Shown here in pieces: positions 43,119 to 53,067 of a stretch of 64,000 bases of DNA. A program made the position numbers and the translations under genes. The stretch spans positions 868,001 to 932,000 of the forward strand of contig CAVROM010000003.1 in the NCBI GenBank assembly GCA_963722815.1. Direction: 5' to 3'. The notes below the pieces were generated by a model, which worked only from the letters and a program-made list of their open reading frames with translations, was not told the origin of the DNA and did not search any database. Each line of letters starts with the position of its first letter. Within the stretch, counting starts at the first letter, position 1. The DNA is from DASQFQ01 sp963722815 (GTDB lineage: Bacteria > Actinomycetota > Thermoleophilia > Solirubrobacterales > Solirubrobacteraceae).

Positions 43119-43970
43119 GCGAGCCGGTCTGGATCCCCGGCGCGACGTTCCGCATGGGGTCGGACGACCACTACCCCGAGGAGGCGCCCGCGCGCGAGGT
43201 GACGGTCGACGGCTTCCACATCGACCGCCACCAGGTCACGAACCGCGAGTTCGCCCGCTTCGCGCGCGAGCGCGAGTACGTGACGGTCGCCGAGCGGCCG
43301 CTCGACCGCGCGGCCTTCCCGGGCGCGCCGCCCGAGAACCTCGTGCCCGGCTCGCTCGTGTTCACGCGCACGCGCGGGCCGGTCGACCTGCGCCACATCA
43401 ACCAGTGGTGGACGTGGACGCCGGGCGCGAGCTGGCGCCACCCCGAGGGCCCGGGCTCGGCGCTCGGCGGCCGGCTCGACCACCCCGTCGTCCACGTCGC
43501 GTACGAGGACGCCGCCGCGTTCGCCGACTGGGCCGGCAAGGCGCTGCCGACCGAGGCGCAGTGGGAGCTCGCCGCCCGCGGCGGGCTCGACGGCGCCGCC
43601 TACGCGTGGGGCGACGAGCCCGAGGCGCGCGGGCGAGCGGCTGGCCAACTACTGGCACGGCGACTTCCCGTGGCGGGCCGAGCCCGGCTACGGGACGACC
43701 GCGCCGGTCGGCTCGTTCGCGCCCAACGGCCACGGGCTGTTCGACATGGCCGGCAACGTATGGGAGTGGACGAGCGACTGGTACTCGCCGAAGCTCGACC
43801 CGGCGCAGCCGCAGTTCAAGGTCCCGCGCAAGGTGGTCAAGGGCGGCTCGTTCCTGTGCGCCGACAGCTACTGCCTGCGCTACCGGCCCGCGGCGCGGCG
43901 CCCGCAGATGGTCGACACGGGCATGAGCCACATCGGCTTCCGCTGCGTCACGACACCCCCGACCCCGTGA
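43115..43970 (+). CDS. formylglycine-generating enzyme (sulfatase-activating), one frame break
   Basis: A FGE-sulfatase domain protein: WIPGATFRMGSDDHYPEEAPAREVTVDGFHIDRHQVTNREF, HPVVHVAYEDAAAFADWAGKALPTEAQWELAARGG and GNVWEWTSDWY. The active site block GGSFLCADSYCLRYRPAARR keeps both catalytic Cys residues, so it is an aerobic FGE and not merely an EgtB-like relative. One extra G near 43631 breaks the frame between DEPEARG and RLANYWHGDFPW. It should convert the sulfatase CTAGR Cys to formylglycine in the cytoplasm before folding. Confidence 0.9.
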
Positions 43971-45322
43971 GCGCGCGCCGCGGCGCGGCGGCCGCAGCCG
44001 TGCTCGCCGGCTCCTTCCCGTCGATGACCCGCAGCGGGATGTCGTAGGTCTCGCGCGCGGTCATCACCGCGATCGCGGCGATCAGGCTGGACACCAGCAC
44101 GTAGGCGGCGACCGGCACCCAGTTGGTGCCGTCGCCGTCGATCGCGGCCGCCGCGGTCGGGGCGAAGCCGCCGATCGCGAAGCCGACCTGGGTGCCGATG
44201 GCCATGCCGGAGAGGCGCACGCGGGTCGGGAGCATCTCGCCGTAGAGCGAGGGCTGGATGCCGTTCATGGCGCTGTAGACGAGGCCGGACATGCAGGCCG
44301 CGGCCACGAAGATCAGCGGGTAGCTCCCGTTGTCGATCGCACCCAGGTAGGCGAACATCAGCGCGCCGCTGCCGATCGCGCCGAAGATGAACACCGGCTT
44401 GCGCCCGATCCGGTCCGACAGCATGGCCCACGCCGGGATGGCGGCCAGCGCGACGACGTTGGTCACGATCGCGACCCACAGCATCGTGGTCTGGTCCAGA
44501 CCTTTGGTGTCGACGGCGAAGTTGAGCGCGTAGACGGCGAAGATGGTGCTGACCGTCGAGGCGAGGGCGGCCAGCGCGATGCGCAGCACGGCGGGCCAGT
44601 GGTCGCGGAAGAGCGCGGCGGTCGGGATCTTCTCGATTGCGGCCTCGGCGGCCTCCTCGCGGAAGGCCGGCGCTCTCGTCCAGCCTGCGCCGGATCACCA
44701 GCGCGACCGCGACGACGATCGCGCTCAGCCAGAACGGGATCCGCCAGCCCCAGCTCAGCAGCTGGTCCTCCGGCATCGCGCCGATCGGCAGGAAGATCGC
44801 GGTGGCGATGATCAGGCCGGCCTGGGTGCCGCCGAGCGTGAAGGAGGTGAAGTACCCGCGCCGGTGCTCGGGGGCGTGCTCGAGGCTCAGCGAGTTCGCG
44901 CCCGACTGCTCGCCGGAGGCCGAGAAGCCCTGCAGCAGGCGCAGGCAGACGAGCAGGATCGGCGCCCAGATGCCGATCGAGTCGTAGCTCGGCAGGCAGC
45001 CGACGAGGAACGTCGCCGTGCCCATCAGCGAGACGGTGAGGACCAGGACGCGCTTGCGGCCGTACTTGTCGCCGATGTGGCCCATGAAGAACGCGCCGAT
45101 CGGCCGCGCGACGTAGCCGACGCCATAGGTGGCGAACGACAGCAGCGTGCCGGTCGCGGGGTCGGACTCGGGGAAGAAGACCTTGCCGAAGACGAGCGCG
45201 GCGGCGGTGCCGTAGATGAAGAAGTCGTAGTACTCGAGGACGCTGCCGATCCAGCTCGCCAGCGCCGCCTTGCCCGGGGTCTTGCCCGGCTCGTGGCCGT
45301 TGTGCCCCTGCGTCGTGTTCAC
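43948..45322 (-). CDS. MFS metabolite:H+ symporter (shikimate/quinate type), one frame break
   Basis: 12 membrane segments of the MHS subfamily (ShiA/ProP): LASWIGSVLEYYDFFIYGTAAALVF, RPIGAFFMGHIGDKYGRKRVLVLT, RLLQGFSASGEQSGANSLSLEHAP and RRGYFTSFTLGGTQAGLIIAT. One extra base near 44671 interrupts the central loop (RRLDES/PAFREEA), after which the second half is normal. A TetR operator at 45347-45368 lies just upstream, the same site as in front of the aroE-like gene, so uptake of quinate or shikimate is the best inference. Confidence 0.85.
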
Positions 45323-45346
45323 GGCGTCGTCTCCTCCCAGCCGACG

Positions 45347-45368
45347 TAATGTACGGACTAGTACGTTA
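45347..45368. promoter_or_regulatory. TetR-type operator, copy 1 (before the MFS gene)
   Basis: TAATGTAC-GGACTA-GTACGTTA is an almost perfect 22-bp palindrome of the form TAAYGTAC-N6-GTACRTTA. It stands 25 bp before the MFS start and 39 bp after the tetR stop. The same palindrome occurs at 46084-46105. Confidence 0.75.
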
Positions 45369-45406
45369 TGTCCGGCGAGAGGCGACCGCGTAAACGGCGA
45401 GCTTGC

Positions 45407-46037
45407 TCAGCTGCGCAGGTACTCCACGACCATGTCGCCGAGCATCTGGCGGTAGCGGTCGCGGAGCCCGGGGTCGGCCAGGTCGCGGCCGAAGATCGCG
45501 CCGAACGTGTGGCGGTTGGCGACCCGGAAGACGCAGAACGCGCTGATCATCATGTGGAGGTCGACGCGCGTCGATGTCGCGCGTGAAGCTGCCGTCGGCG
45601 CGGCCGCGCTCGAGGATCGCCTCGATCAGCTCGATCGCCCGGCTGTTCTCGCCGGCGAAGTCCGCGCGGCCGGCGATGTGCTCGGCGCGGTGGATGTTCT
45701 CGATGCTCACCAGGCGGATGAAGTCGGGATGCGACTCGTGGTGGTCGAAGGTCAGCTCGGCGAGCCGGCGGATCGCCGCCACGGGGTCGAGGTGGTCGAC
45801 CTCGATCGTCTGCTCGGCGGCGCGGATGCCCGCGTAGGCGTGCTCCAGGACCGCCACGAACAGCCGCTCCTTGCTGCCGAAGTAGTAGTAGATCATCCGC
45901 TTCGTGGTGCGGGTGCGGGCGGCGATCTCGTCGACGCGCGCGCCGGCGAACCCCTGCTCGGCGAACTCCTTCGTGGCGACCTCGAGGATCTCGCGCTGGG
46001 TGCGGTCGGCGTCGCGGGTGAGCGTGCTGTCGACCAC
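45407..46037 (-). CDS. TetR-family repressor of the quinate/shikimate locus, one frame break
   Basis: The N-terminal HTH reads QREILEVATKEFAEQGFAGARVDEIAARTRTTKRMIYYYFGSKERLFVAVLE, classical TetR. The ligand-binding half includes HPDFIRLVSIENIHRAEHI. The frame shifts near 45568 (RDIDAR/VDLHMMISAFCVFRVANRHTFGAIFG), apparently a one-base loss in a CGCGCG run; the protein then ends at MVVEYLRS. The GTG start is 76 bp from the divergent aroE-like gene. Matching operators flank it on both sides. Confidence 0.85.
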
Positions 46038-46083
46038 CCCGGCATCGTACGTGGGCGTTTCCGGCGCGGGCCTCATGGGCAGA

Positions 46084-46105
46084 TAACGTACTGGTTCGTA
46101 CATTG
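46084..46105. promoter_or_regulatory. TetR-type operator, copy 2 (tetR / aroE-like divergent region)
   Basis: TAACGTAC-TGGTTC-GTACATTG shares the TAAYGTAC-N6-GTAC core with copy 1 in both arms while the spacer differs, as expected for a protein-binding site. It overlaps the region that must hold the divergent promoters and ends at the GGAGG ribosome binding site of the aroE-like gene. Confidence 0.75.
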
Positions 46106-46113
46106 GAGGCCCG

Positions 46114-46977
46114 GTGGGATCGAGTGGTGACAACACGGTGGTGGTCGGCCTGATCGGGGCCGGCATCGGCGCGTCGTTCAGCCCCGCGCTGCACGAGCGC
46201 GAGGCCGCGCTGCTCGGCTTCGAGTACGAGTACCGGCTGCTCGACCTCGACGAGCTCGGCCGGCCCGCGAGCGACGTCGGCGCGCTGGTGCGGGAGGCCC
46301 AGCGCGCCGGCCTGCGCGGGCTCAACATCACGCACCCGTGCAAGCAGCTCGTGGTCGACGCAGCTCGACGAGCTGTCGCCCGAGGCCGCCGCGCTCGGCG
46401 CGGTCAACACGGTCGTGCTGCGCGACGGCCGCAAGGTCGGCCACAACACCGACGCCAGCGGCTTCCGCGAGGCGTTCGAGCGCCGCCTGCCCGGCGCGCG
46501 CACCGAGCCACGTGGTGCTGCTGGGCGCCGGCGGCGCGGGCGCCGCGGTCGGCCACGCGATCCTGGCGCTGGGGGCCGAGCGGCTGAGCGTGGTGGACGT
46601 CGAGGACGACCGCGCCGCGGCGGCTCGCCGAAGCGCTGGGGCCGCGAGCGGAGGTCGCCGACCTGGGCGCGCTCGCCGAGGCCGACGGGCTCATCCACGC
46701 CACCCCGACCGGCATGGACTCGCACCCCGGCAGCGCGGTGCCGCCGGAGCTGCTCGACCCGCGCCACTGGGTCGCCGAGGTCGTCTACATGCCGCTGCGC
46801 ACCCAGCTCCTGCAGGACGCCGAGGAGCGCGGCTGCCGCACGCTCGACGGCGGCGCGATGGTGGCGCTGCAGGCGGCGGGCTCGCTCGAGCTGTTCACCG
46901 GCGCGCGACCCGACCGCGACCGCATGCTGGCCCACGTCGACGAGCTGTGCGCCGCTCGATCGCCACTGTCTGCCTGA
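46114..46977 (+). CDS. shikimate/quinate dehydrogenase (AroE-like), three frame breaks
   Basis: GGAGG at 46105-46109 fixes the GTG start. The N-terminal substrate domain carries GAGIGASFSPALHEREAALLG (SxS-type loop) and GLNITHPCKQ, with Lys in place as the catalytic base. The cofactor domain has VVLLGAGGAGAAVGHAILALG and SVVDVEDDRAAA (acidic end, so NAD+ rather than NADP+). Extra bases near 46360, 46508 and 46621 break the frame. Family features and regulation by the shared operator point to a catabolic quinate/shikimate dehydrogenase rather than biosynthetic AroE. Confidence 0.85.
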
Positions 46978-48693
46978 GCGGCACGCTCGAGGAGAAGCTG
47001 GCGGCCGCCGCGGCCGCGGGCTTCGACGCGGTCGAGCTGTTCGAGCCCGACCTGATCGCCTCGCCGCATACGCCGGCCGAGGTGCGCGGGCGCTGCGAGG
47101 CGCTCGGGCTGGAGATCGCGCTCTACCAGCCGCTGCGTGACTTCGAGGCGGTGCCCGAGGCGCGCTTCGCGGCCAACCTGCGCCGCGCGGAGGCGAAGTT
47201 CGCGGTCATGGAGGAGCTCGGCGCGGACACGGTGCTCGTGTGCTCCAACGTCTCGCCGCACGCGATCGACGACGACGCGCTCGCCGCCGCGCAGCTGCGC
47301 GAGCTGGCCGAGCGCGGCGCGGAGCGCGGCATCCGGATCGCCTACGAGGCGCTCGCGTGGGGGCGCCACGTGCGCGACTACGACCACGCGTGGCGGATCG
47401 CGGAGGCCGGCGACCACCCCAACCTCGGCACCTGCCTCGACTCGTTCCACATCCTCTCGCGCGGCGCCGACCCGAGCGGGATCCGCGACATCCCGGCCGA
47501 GAAGATCTTCTTCCTCCAGCTCGCCGACGCGCCCGAGCTGGTGATGGACGTGCTCCAGTGGAGCCGCCACTACCGCTGCTTCCCGGGCCAGGGCGGCTTC
47601 GACCTCGCGGGCTTCCTCGGCCACGTGCTGGCGGCCGGCTACGACGGGCCGCTCTCGCTCGAAGTCTTCAACGACGTCTTCCGCCAGGCCGACCCGGGGC
47701 GGATGGCGGTCGACGCGATGCGCTCGCTGCTGCTGCTCGAGGACGAGCTCCCGCCCGCCGCCGCGCTGCGCGGCTACGCGTTCGCCGAGCTGGCGGTCGC
47801 GCCGGAGCGGGCGGCGGGGCTCGAGCGGCTGCTGATCGCGATGGGCTTCCGCCACGCCGGGCAGCACCGCTCGAAGCCGGTGCAGCTGTGGCGCCACGGC
47901 GAGACGCGCGTCCTCGTCAACCACGAGCCGCCGTGCGAGGAGCCGCGGATCGCCGCGATCGCGGTCGAGAGCGCCGACCCGATCCGCTCCGCCGAGCGCG
48001 CCGAGGCGCTGCTCGCGCCGAGCCTGCCGCGCGACCGCGCGCCGGGCGAGGCCGACCTCACCTCGGTCGCCGCGCCCGACGGCACCGCGCTGTTCTTCTG
48101 CGGCACCGACGACTGGGCGCGCGACTTCATGACTGCGGGCGAGCCGGGCCCGGGGGCCGAGCTGACCCGGATCGACCACGTCGCCCTCTCGCAGCCGTTC
48201 GACTTCTTCGACGAGGCGGCGCTGTTCTACCGCTCCGTGCTCGGGCTCGAGCTCGAGGCGGGCGCGGAGCTCGCGGCGCCGGACGGGCTCGTCCGCAGCC
48301 GCGCCGCGCGCAACGCCGACGGGAGCGTGCGCTTCGCGCTCAGCGTGCCGGTGGTCGGCGGCGGCAGCGCCGAGCTCCAGCACGTGGCGTTCGCGACGCG
48401 CGACGTGTTCGCCGCCGCCGAGGCGATGCGCGAGCGCGGCGTGCCAGCTGCTGACCGTCCCCGGCAACTACTACGACGACCTCGCGGCGCGCACGCCGCT
48501 CGCGCCGGACGCGCTCGAGCGGATGCGCGAGCTCGGCGTGCTGTACGAGGCGGGCGAGCGCGGCGAGCTGCTGCACTTCTACACCGCGATGGCGAGCCCG
48601 AGCCTGTTCTTCGAGGTGCTCGAGCGCCGCGGCGGCTACGACGGCTACGGCGCGTCGAACTCGCCGGTGCGGATGGCCGCTCAGATCCGGTAG
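46947..48693 (+). CDS. qsuB: 3-dehydroshikimate dehydratase fused to an HPPD-like domain (QsuB type), one frame break
   Basis: The N-terminal half is a TIM-barrel sugar-isomerase-like dehydratase: GFDAVELFEPDLIASPHTPAEVR, GIRIAYEALAWGRHVRDYDHAWRI, LGTCLDSFHILSRG and PLSLEVFNDVFRQ. The C-terminal half repeats vicinal-oxygen-chelate modules (RIDHVALSQPFDFFDEAALFYRSVLGLELE, ELQHVAFATRDVFAAAEAMRERG), as in 4-hydroxyphenylpyruvate dioxygenase. An extra base near 48444 precedes the end QLLTVPGNYYDDLAART. It converts 3-dehydroshikimate to protocatechuate. The GTG start overlaps the aroE-like gene by 31 bp. Confidence 0.88.
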
Positions 48694-49481
48694 ACGGTCA
48701 GCAGGCGCTTCTCGTGCTCGGCCTCGATGCTGGCGATCACCTCGATGTGCTCCTCGAGGCCGGAGCCGCGCAGCTTGGCGGCGAGCAGGTCGTCGACCTG
48801 GAAGACGCCGGCCGAGTTGTTCATCTCGACCTCGATGCGGATCGTGCGCTCCTCGCCGGGGACGATGCGGACCTCGTCGATGGCAGCCGCCGACAGCGAG
48901 TGGATGTTGGGGAGGTGCGTCTCCAGCGACACGCGTGAGCGGCCGTGCTCCATGTCGAGCGCGTCGGCGACGCGCAGCACGCCCGCCTCCAGCGTCAGCG
49001 GCCGGCCGCCCTTGCGGTGGCCGATGATCGCGTGCAGGACCTCGGCGGACACGATCGTCCGCCGCGGCTCCTCGTAGACGTCCGCGAGCAGGTCGTCGAG
49101 CAGGTCGGCGGCGAGGAAGAGGCTGAACGACTCGTGGTCGACGCGGTGGATCGCCATGCCGAGGTCGTGCAGCAGGCAGCCGCCGGCGATCACCACCTCG
49201 GCGTCGTTGGGCTTCATGCCGTAGTCGCGCTCGATCGTGGACTCCACGCCGGCGCGGCGCAGCAGCCGGTAGATCCGCAGCGCGCTGTTGAGCACGATCT
49301 GCAGGTGGACCCACGAGTGGTCGCTCATGCCGAGCCGCTGGGCGGTCACCTGCTGGGCGTGCCAGTAGGCCTTCAGCCTGGTGTTCGCGTTGGCGGCGGC
49401 GAGCAGGCGCGTTAGGCTGCGGTTGCGCTCGCTCGGCGCGCGGATGTGCATGCCTGCGATGGCATCGTCGAGCTCGCTCAT
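48681..49481 (-). CDS. HD-domain metal-dependent phosphohydrolase
   Basis: 266 residues. HD ligands are in SDHSWVHLQIVLNSALRI (His), GGCLLHDLGMAIHRVDH (His-Asp) and VLRVADALDMEHGRSR (Asp). The region AIIGHRKGGRPLTLEAG supplies further His. The C-terminal beta domain (EERTIRIEVEMNNSAGVFQVDDLL) is separate from the HD core. Its ATG overlaps the stop of the GH3 gene (ATGA), so the two are translated together although no functional link is obvious. It may act on nucleotides. Confidence 0.85.
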   Translation of the reverse strand: MSELDDAIAGMHIRAPSERNRSLTRLLAAANANTRLKAYWHAQQVTAQRLGMSDHSWVHLQIVLNSALRIYRLLRRAGVESTIERDYGMKPNDAEVVIAGGCLLHDLGMAIHRVDHESFSLFLAADLLDDLLADVYEEPRRTIVSAEVLHAIIGHRKGGRPLTLEAGVLRVADALDMEHGRSRVSLETHLPNIHSLSAAAIDEVRIVPGEERTIRIEVEMNNSAGVFQVDDLLAAKLRGSGLEEHIEVIASIEAEHEKRLLTVYRI

Positions 49482-51662
49482 AGGCGTTGCAGCAGGCGGC
49501 CGACCAGCTCGTGGTCAAGCCCCAGGCCCGGGAAGGCGGCGAGCGTGCTGATCGGCATGTTGCCGATGACCGGGAGCAGCTCTTCGTTGCCGAGGATGCC
49601 GTTCGGGCGGCCGTCGGCGTCGGTCCCGACCTCCCCGCGCAGGAGCGGCCCGCCCTCGGGGTCGGCGAGCCACTCCTCGAGCGTGGCCATGTCGTTCAGC
49701 GGGACGCGCAGCGGCGGCCCGTCGACCTCGACCGTCGTGGTCAGGCGCAGGTCGCGCGACGAGGCGCCGACGGCGAGCGTGAACTCGCCGGGCTCGAGCA
49801 CCCAGCCGCCGTTCCCAGTAGGAGAGGTCGCGGGCGCCGAGGTGGAAGCGGACCGTCGTGCTCTCGCCGGGCTCGAGGTCGACCTTGGTGAAGCCCTTGA
49901 GCTCGCGCGGCGGACGCAGGACGGCGGCGGCGGGGTCGCCGACGTAGAGCTGGGCGACCTCCTTGCCGCGGCGCGCGCCGGTGTTGGTGACGCGGCAGCT
50001 GACGTCGACGCTGTCGCCCGTCGGCGGTCGCCTGCAGGTCGTCGTAGTCGAACTGCGTGTAGGAGAGGCCGTGGCCGAACTCGTAGCTGACGTCGCGCGC
50101 CATGGCGTCGTAGCCGCGGTAGCCGACGAAGACGCCTTCGCCGTAGAGCGAGTGGCCCGCCTCGCCCGGGAAGGTGAGGTGGGAGGGGGTGTCCTCGAGC
50201 CGCAGCGGCAGCGTCTCGGCGAGCCGGCCCGACGGGTTGGCCTTGCCGAGCAGGAGGTCGGCGGCGGCGCCGCCGGCGGCCTGCCCGGAGAGCCAGCACT
50301 CGAGGATCGCGCCGGCGTGCAGCTCCCAGTCGGAGAGCCGCACGGCCGAGCCGTTGGCGAGCACGACGACGAGCCGCGGGTTCGCCGCCGCGAGCTGCGG
50401 GATCAGCGCGCGCTGGTCGGCGGGCAGGTCCATGTGCGTGCGGTCGAAGCCCTCGGACTCGTCGGCGGCGGGGAGGCCGAGGAAGGCGACGACGGTGGTC
50501 GGCCGCGGCGAGGCGAGCTCGGACGGCGTCGTCGTCCCCGCCGGCGGCGAACGCCACCTCCACGCCCTCCGGCACCGCCGCGCGCAGCTCGTCGAGCGGC
50601 GACGTCGACGCGGGTCGGGTTGACCTGCGAGCTGCCGGCGCCCTGGTAGCGCGGGGTGCGGGCGAACTCGCCGATCACCGCGATCGTGTCGCCGGCGGCC
50701 GGCTCGCAGCGGCAGCAGCGCGTCGTCGTTCTTGAGCAGCACCGCGCACTCGGCCGGCGATCGAGCGGGCGAGCGCGTGGTGGGCGTCGGCGTCGAAGTC
50801 GGGGCCGGTCTCGGTGGGTGCGCGCGCGTCGACGAGCTGGAGCACGCGAGCGACCGCCTGGTCGAGCACGGCCTCGTCGAGCTCGCCCGCGCGCACGGCG
50901 GCGACGATCGCGGCGTCGCTGACGCCGAGGTTGGGCGGCATCTCGAGGTCGAGCCCGGCGGCGACCGCGGCCACCCGATCGTGGACCGCGCCCCAGTCGG
51001 ACATCACGAGCCCGTCGAAGCCCCACTCGTCGCGCAGCACCTCGGTCAGCAGCCAGTGGTGCTCGGACGCGTAGGTGCCGTTGACCTTGTTGTAGGCGCA
51101 CATGACCGTCCACGGCCGCGCCTCCTTGACGACGCGCTCGAAGCCGGGGAGGTAGATCTCGCGCAGCGTGCGCTCGTCGACGTCGGCCGACACGCGCAGC
51201 CGGTCGGTCTCCTGGTTGTTGGCCGCGAAGTGCTTGACCGACGCGCCGACGCCCTGGCTCTGCAGGCCCTCGACGAGCGCCGCGCCGAGCACGCCGGCGA
51301 CGAGCGGGTCCTCGGAGAGGTACTCGAAGTTGCGCCCGCACAGGGGCGAGCGCTTGATGTTGATGCCGGGGCCGAGGACGACGTCGACGCCCTGCGCGCG
51401 CGCCTCCTCACCGACCGCCGCCCCGACCCGCGCGAACGAGCTCGGGGTCGAAGGACGAGCCCAGCGCGCACGCGGTCGGGAAGCAGGTGGCGGGCAGGCT
51501 GCCGGAGATGCCGACGTGGTCGCCCTCGTCGGGCTGCTTGCGCAGGCCGTGCGGGCCGTCGGAGAGCGTGATCGCGCGGATGCCGGCACGGGCGACCGGC
51601 GCGGTGTGCCAGAAGTCCGACCCGAGGCACAGCGAAGCCTTCTCTTCCAGCGTGAGGTCCAT
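49478..51662 (-). CDS. glycoside hydrolase family 3 beta-glucosidase, seven frame breaks
   Basis: The reconstructed protein (about 725 residues) has TLSDGPHGLRKQ, GPGINIKRSPLCGRNFEYLSEDP, GASVKHFAANNQETDR, the nucleophile Asp in GLVMSDWGAVHD, then the second domain with LAECAVLLKND and AGHSLYGEGVFVGYRGYD, and the C-terminal fibronectin-III-like domain (VTNTGARRGKEVAQLYVGD). Single extra bases near 51438, 50752, 50706, 50602, 50520, 50022 and 49816 break the frame, all +1 events. No signal peptide. Probably cytoplasmic cleavage of beta-glucosides. Confidence 0.85.
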
Positions 51663-51716
51663 GCGCCTGATCCTGTCACGCCGGGCCTCCGACCAGCGCT
51701 AACCTAAGGTAAGTAG

Positions 51717-52088
51717 ATGCACGGCAAGGTCTGGGTTCTCGACACCGAAACGAAGGGCACCGGCGCGCAGATGGTGCCGCTCGAGAGCACGCTCAAGCGG
51801 CCGCAGCCCAAGGAGCACTTCCTGCCGCCGACCGCGCGCCGGCACAAGCCCGCGCCCGAGCCCGTCGAGCGCGCCCCGCGGCGCTTCCGGGTCACCGACG
51901 TCGTCAGCCGCCGGACCCTCGGCGACGACCTCGACGCGCGAGCCACGCTCGGCGTGTTGGCCGGCCAGCGCAGCAGCGTCGACGTCAACGTCTCGGTCTG
52001 GGAGCCCGGCGAGGACCGCTGGCGCCTGCTCACCCTCGCGGAGAAGCAGCTGCTGTGGGAGCGGCGCACGTCAACGGCGGCTGGGTAG
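51717..52088 (+). CDS. conserved hypothetical protein with repeat-derived tail
   Basis: 123 residues. It begins VWVLDTETKGTGAQMVPLE, which resembles exonuclease motif I (DTETxG), but no other exonuclease motif follows. A Pro-rich basic linker (RRHKPAPEPVERAPRRF) leads to a compact C-terminal domain (RVTDVVSRRTLGDDLDARATLGVLAGQRSSVDVNVSVWEPGEDRWRLLTLAEKQLLWE). The last six codons (TSTAAG) and the stop lie inside the dispersed repeat at 52069, so the native C-terminus may have been replaced. Function unknown. Confidence 0.65.
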   Translation: MHGKVWVLDTETKGTGAQMVPLESTLKRPQPKEHFLPPTARRHKPAPEPVERAPRRFRVTDVVSRRTLGDDLDARATLGVLAGQRSSVDVNVSVWEPGEDRWRLLTLAEKQLLWERRTSTAAG

Positions 52089-52206
52089 GGGTCGGGTGCG
52101 AGCCGCCGCGGGGCAACCGTCCTGCCTAGGTGTCGCCAGACGACATCGGGGCTGGACGCTTCTGCAATACCGGCCGGAACCCACCCCTTCAATGCTCGCC
52201 GTTGAC
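52069..52206. repeat. G-rich dispersed element, short copy with 10-bp inverted ends
   Basis: The left end begins CGTCAACGGCGGCTGGGTAG and continues to a GCGAGCCGCCGCGG segment shared with the right end of the 36.4-kb element. GTCAACGGCG at 52070-52079 is repeated inverted at 52197-52206. CGGCGGCT and AGCCGCCG enclose a G-rich loop with GGG, GGGG and GGG tracts. There is no open reading frame inside. It occupies the gap between the hypothetical gene and adk. Confidence 0.65.
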
Positions 52207-52228
52207 TTCAGCGGCGATGAACGGCGGC

Positions 52229-52930
52229 TCAGGCGGCGCGAGCGGCGAGCCGGCTCGGGGTGAGCGCCTCGCGCAGCCGCTCGTGGATGGTCGCCCGGCT
52301 CGCCGAGCGCGTCGATCGCGGCGAGCTGGTCGCGCTCGCGGAAGCAGGTGGCGACGGGCTCGGTCTCGCGGCGGTAGACCTCGAGGCGGTGGAGGATCGT
52401 CTCCGGGCGGTCGTCGTCGCGGCGGACGAGCGGCTCGCCGTCGCTGTCGCAGCGGTCGCGAGCGGCGCGGCGGGTCGAACTCGACGTGGTAGGCGCGGCC
52501 GCAGCCCTGGCAGCTGCGCCGGCCGGCGAGCCGCCGCACGACCTCCTCGTCGGCGACCTCGAACAGCACCGCGAGCGTGAGGGGCCGGCTCGGCCGCCTC
52601 GAGGGCGACGTCGAGCGCCTGGACCTGCGCGACGGTGCGCGGGTAGCCGTCGAGGATGAAGCCGCGCGCCGCGTCGCTCTGCGACAGCCGGTCGGCCATC
52701 ATGTCGTCGATCAGCTGGTCGGGCACGAGCTCGCCGGCGAACATGTAGTCCTGGGCCTGACGCCCCAGCGGCGTCCCCTCCCGGACCGCTCCGCGCAGGA
52801 TGTCGCCGGTCGAGAGCAGCGGGATCCCCTCGGCGTCCGCGAGCAGGCGCCCCTGCGTCCCCTTGCCCACGCCGGGCGGGCCGAGCAGCACGAGCACGAG
52901 CGGGTCCTGGGGCTGGAAGCGGCGGGTCAT
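52229..52930 (-). CDS. adk: adenylate kinase, three frame breaks
   Basis: P-loop LLGPPGVGKGTQ (residues 17-25), AMP-binding LLSTGDILRGAVREGTPLG, DGYPRTVAQ and the LID zinc region RRSCQGCGRAYHVEFDPPR followed by RCDSDGEPLVRRDDDRPET. Three of the four usual LID Cys positions are occupied. Extra bases near 52585, 52470 and 52305 break the frame; the protein ends ERLREALTPSRLAARAA. It interconverts ATP, ADP and AMP. It is not in the usual ribosomal-protein operon, so it may be a second adk. Confidence 0.85.
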   Translation of the reverse strand: MTRRFQPQDPLVLVLLGPPGVGKGTQGRLLADAEGIPLLSTGDILRGAVREGTPLGRQAQDYMFAGELVPDQLIDDMMADRLSQSDAARGFILDGYPRTVAQVQALDVALEAAEPAPHARGAVRGRRRGGRAAARRPAQLPGLRPRLPRRVRPAAPLATAATATASRSSAATTTARRRSSTASRSTAARPSPSPPASASATSSPRSTRSASRATIHERLREALTPSRLAARAA

Positions 52931-53003
52931 GGCGAGGTGTCCTTGTCAGAGGGGCCCGGCGAGAAGGCGGGCACCTTACCCGTGATCGGGGCGGATGTGG
53001 CGC

Positions 53004-53029
53004 GGAACTGACCGCACCGGAGTAGGGTC
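53004..53029 (+). promoter_or_regulatory. possible ECF promoter (GGAAC-N18-GTC)
   Basis: GGAAC at 53004-53008 matches the usual ECF -35 element, and GTC at 53027-53029 could be the -10. The spacer is one or two bases longer than typical. It lies 38 bp before the ECF sigma gene and would allow autoregulation. Weak evidence. Confidence 0.3.
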
Positions 53030-53067
53030 GGTCACACGTCAGCGCCTCCTTCGTAGTAGGCGAGTAG

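Noticed and set aside
43948..44050. FGE gene extending past its TGA
   Set aside because: The open antisense and shifted frames here are shadows of the convergent MFS gene; the FGE ends in PPTP at 43970.
51698..51707. GCTAACCTAA, an exact half of an IdeR iron box
   Set aside because: The other half is absent and a 10-bp half site can occur by chance; not listed as an operator.
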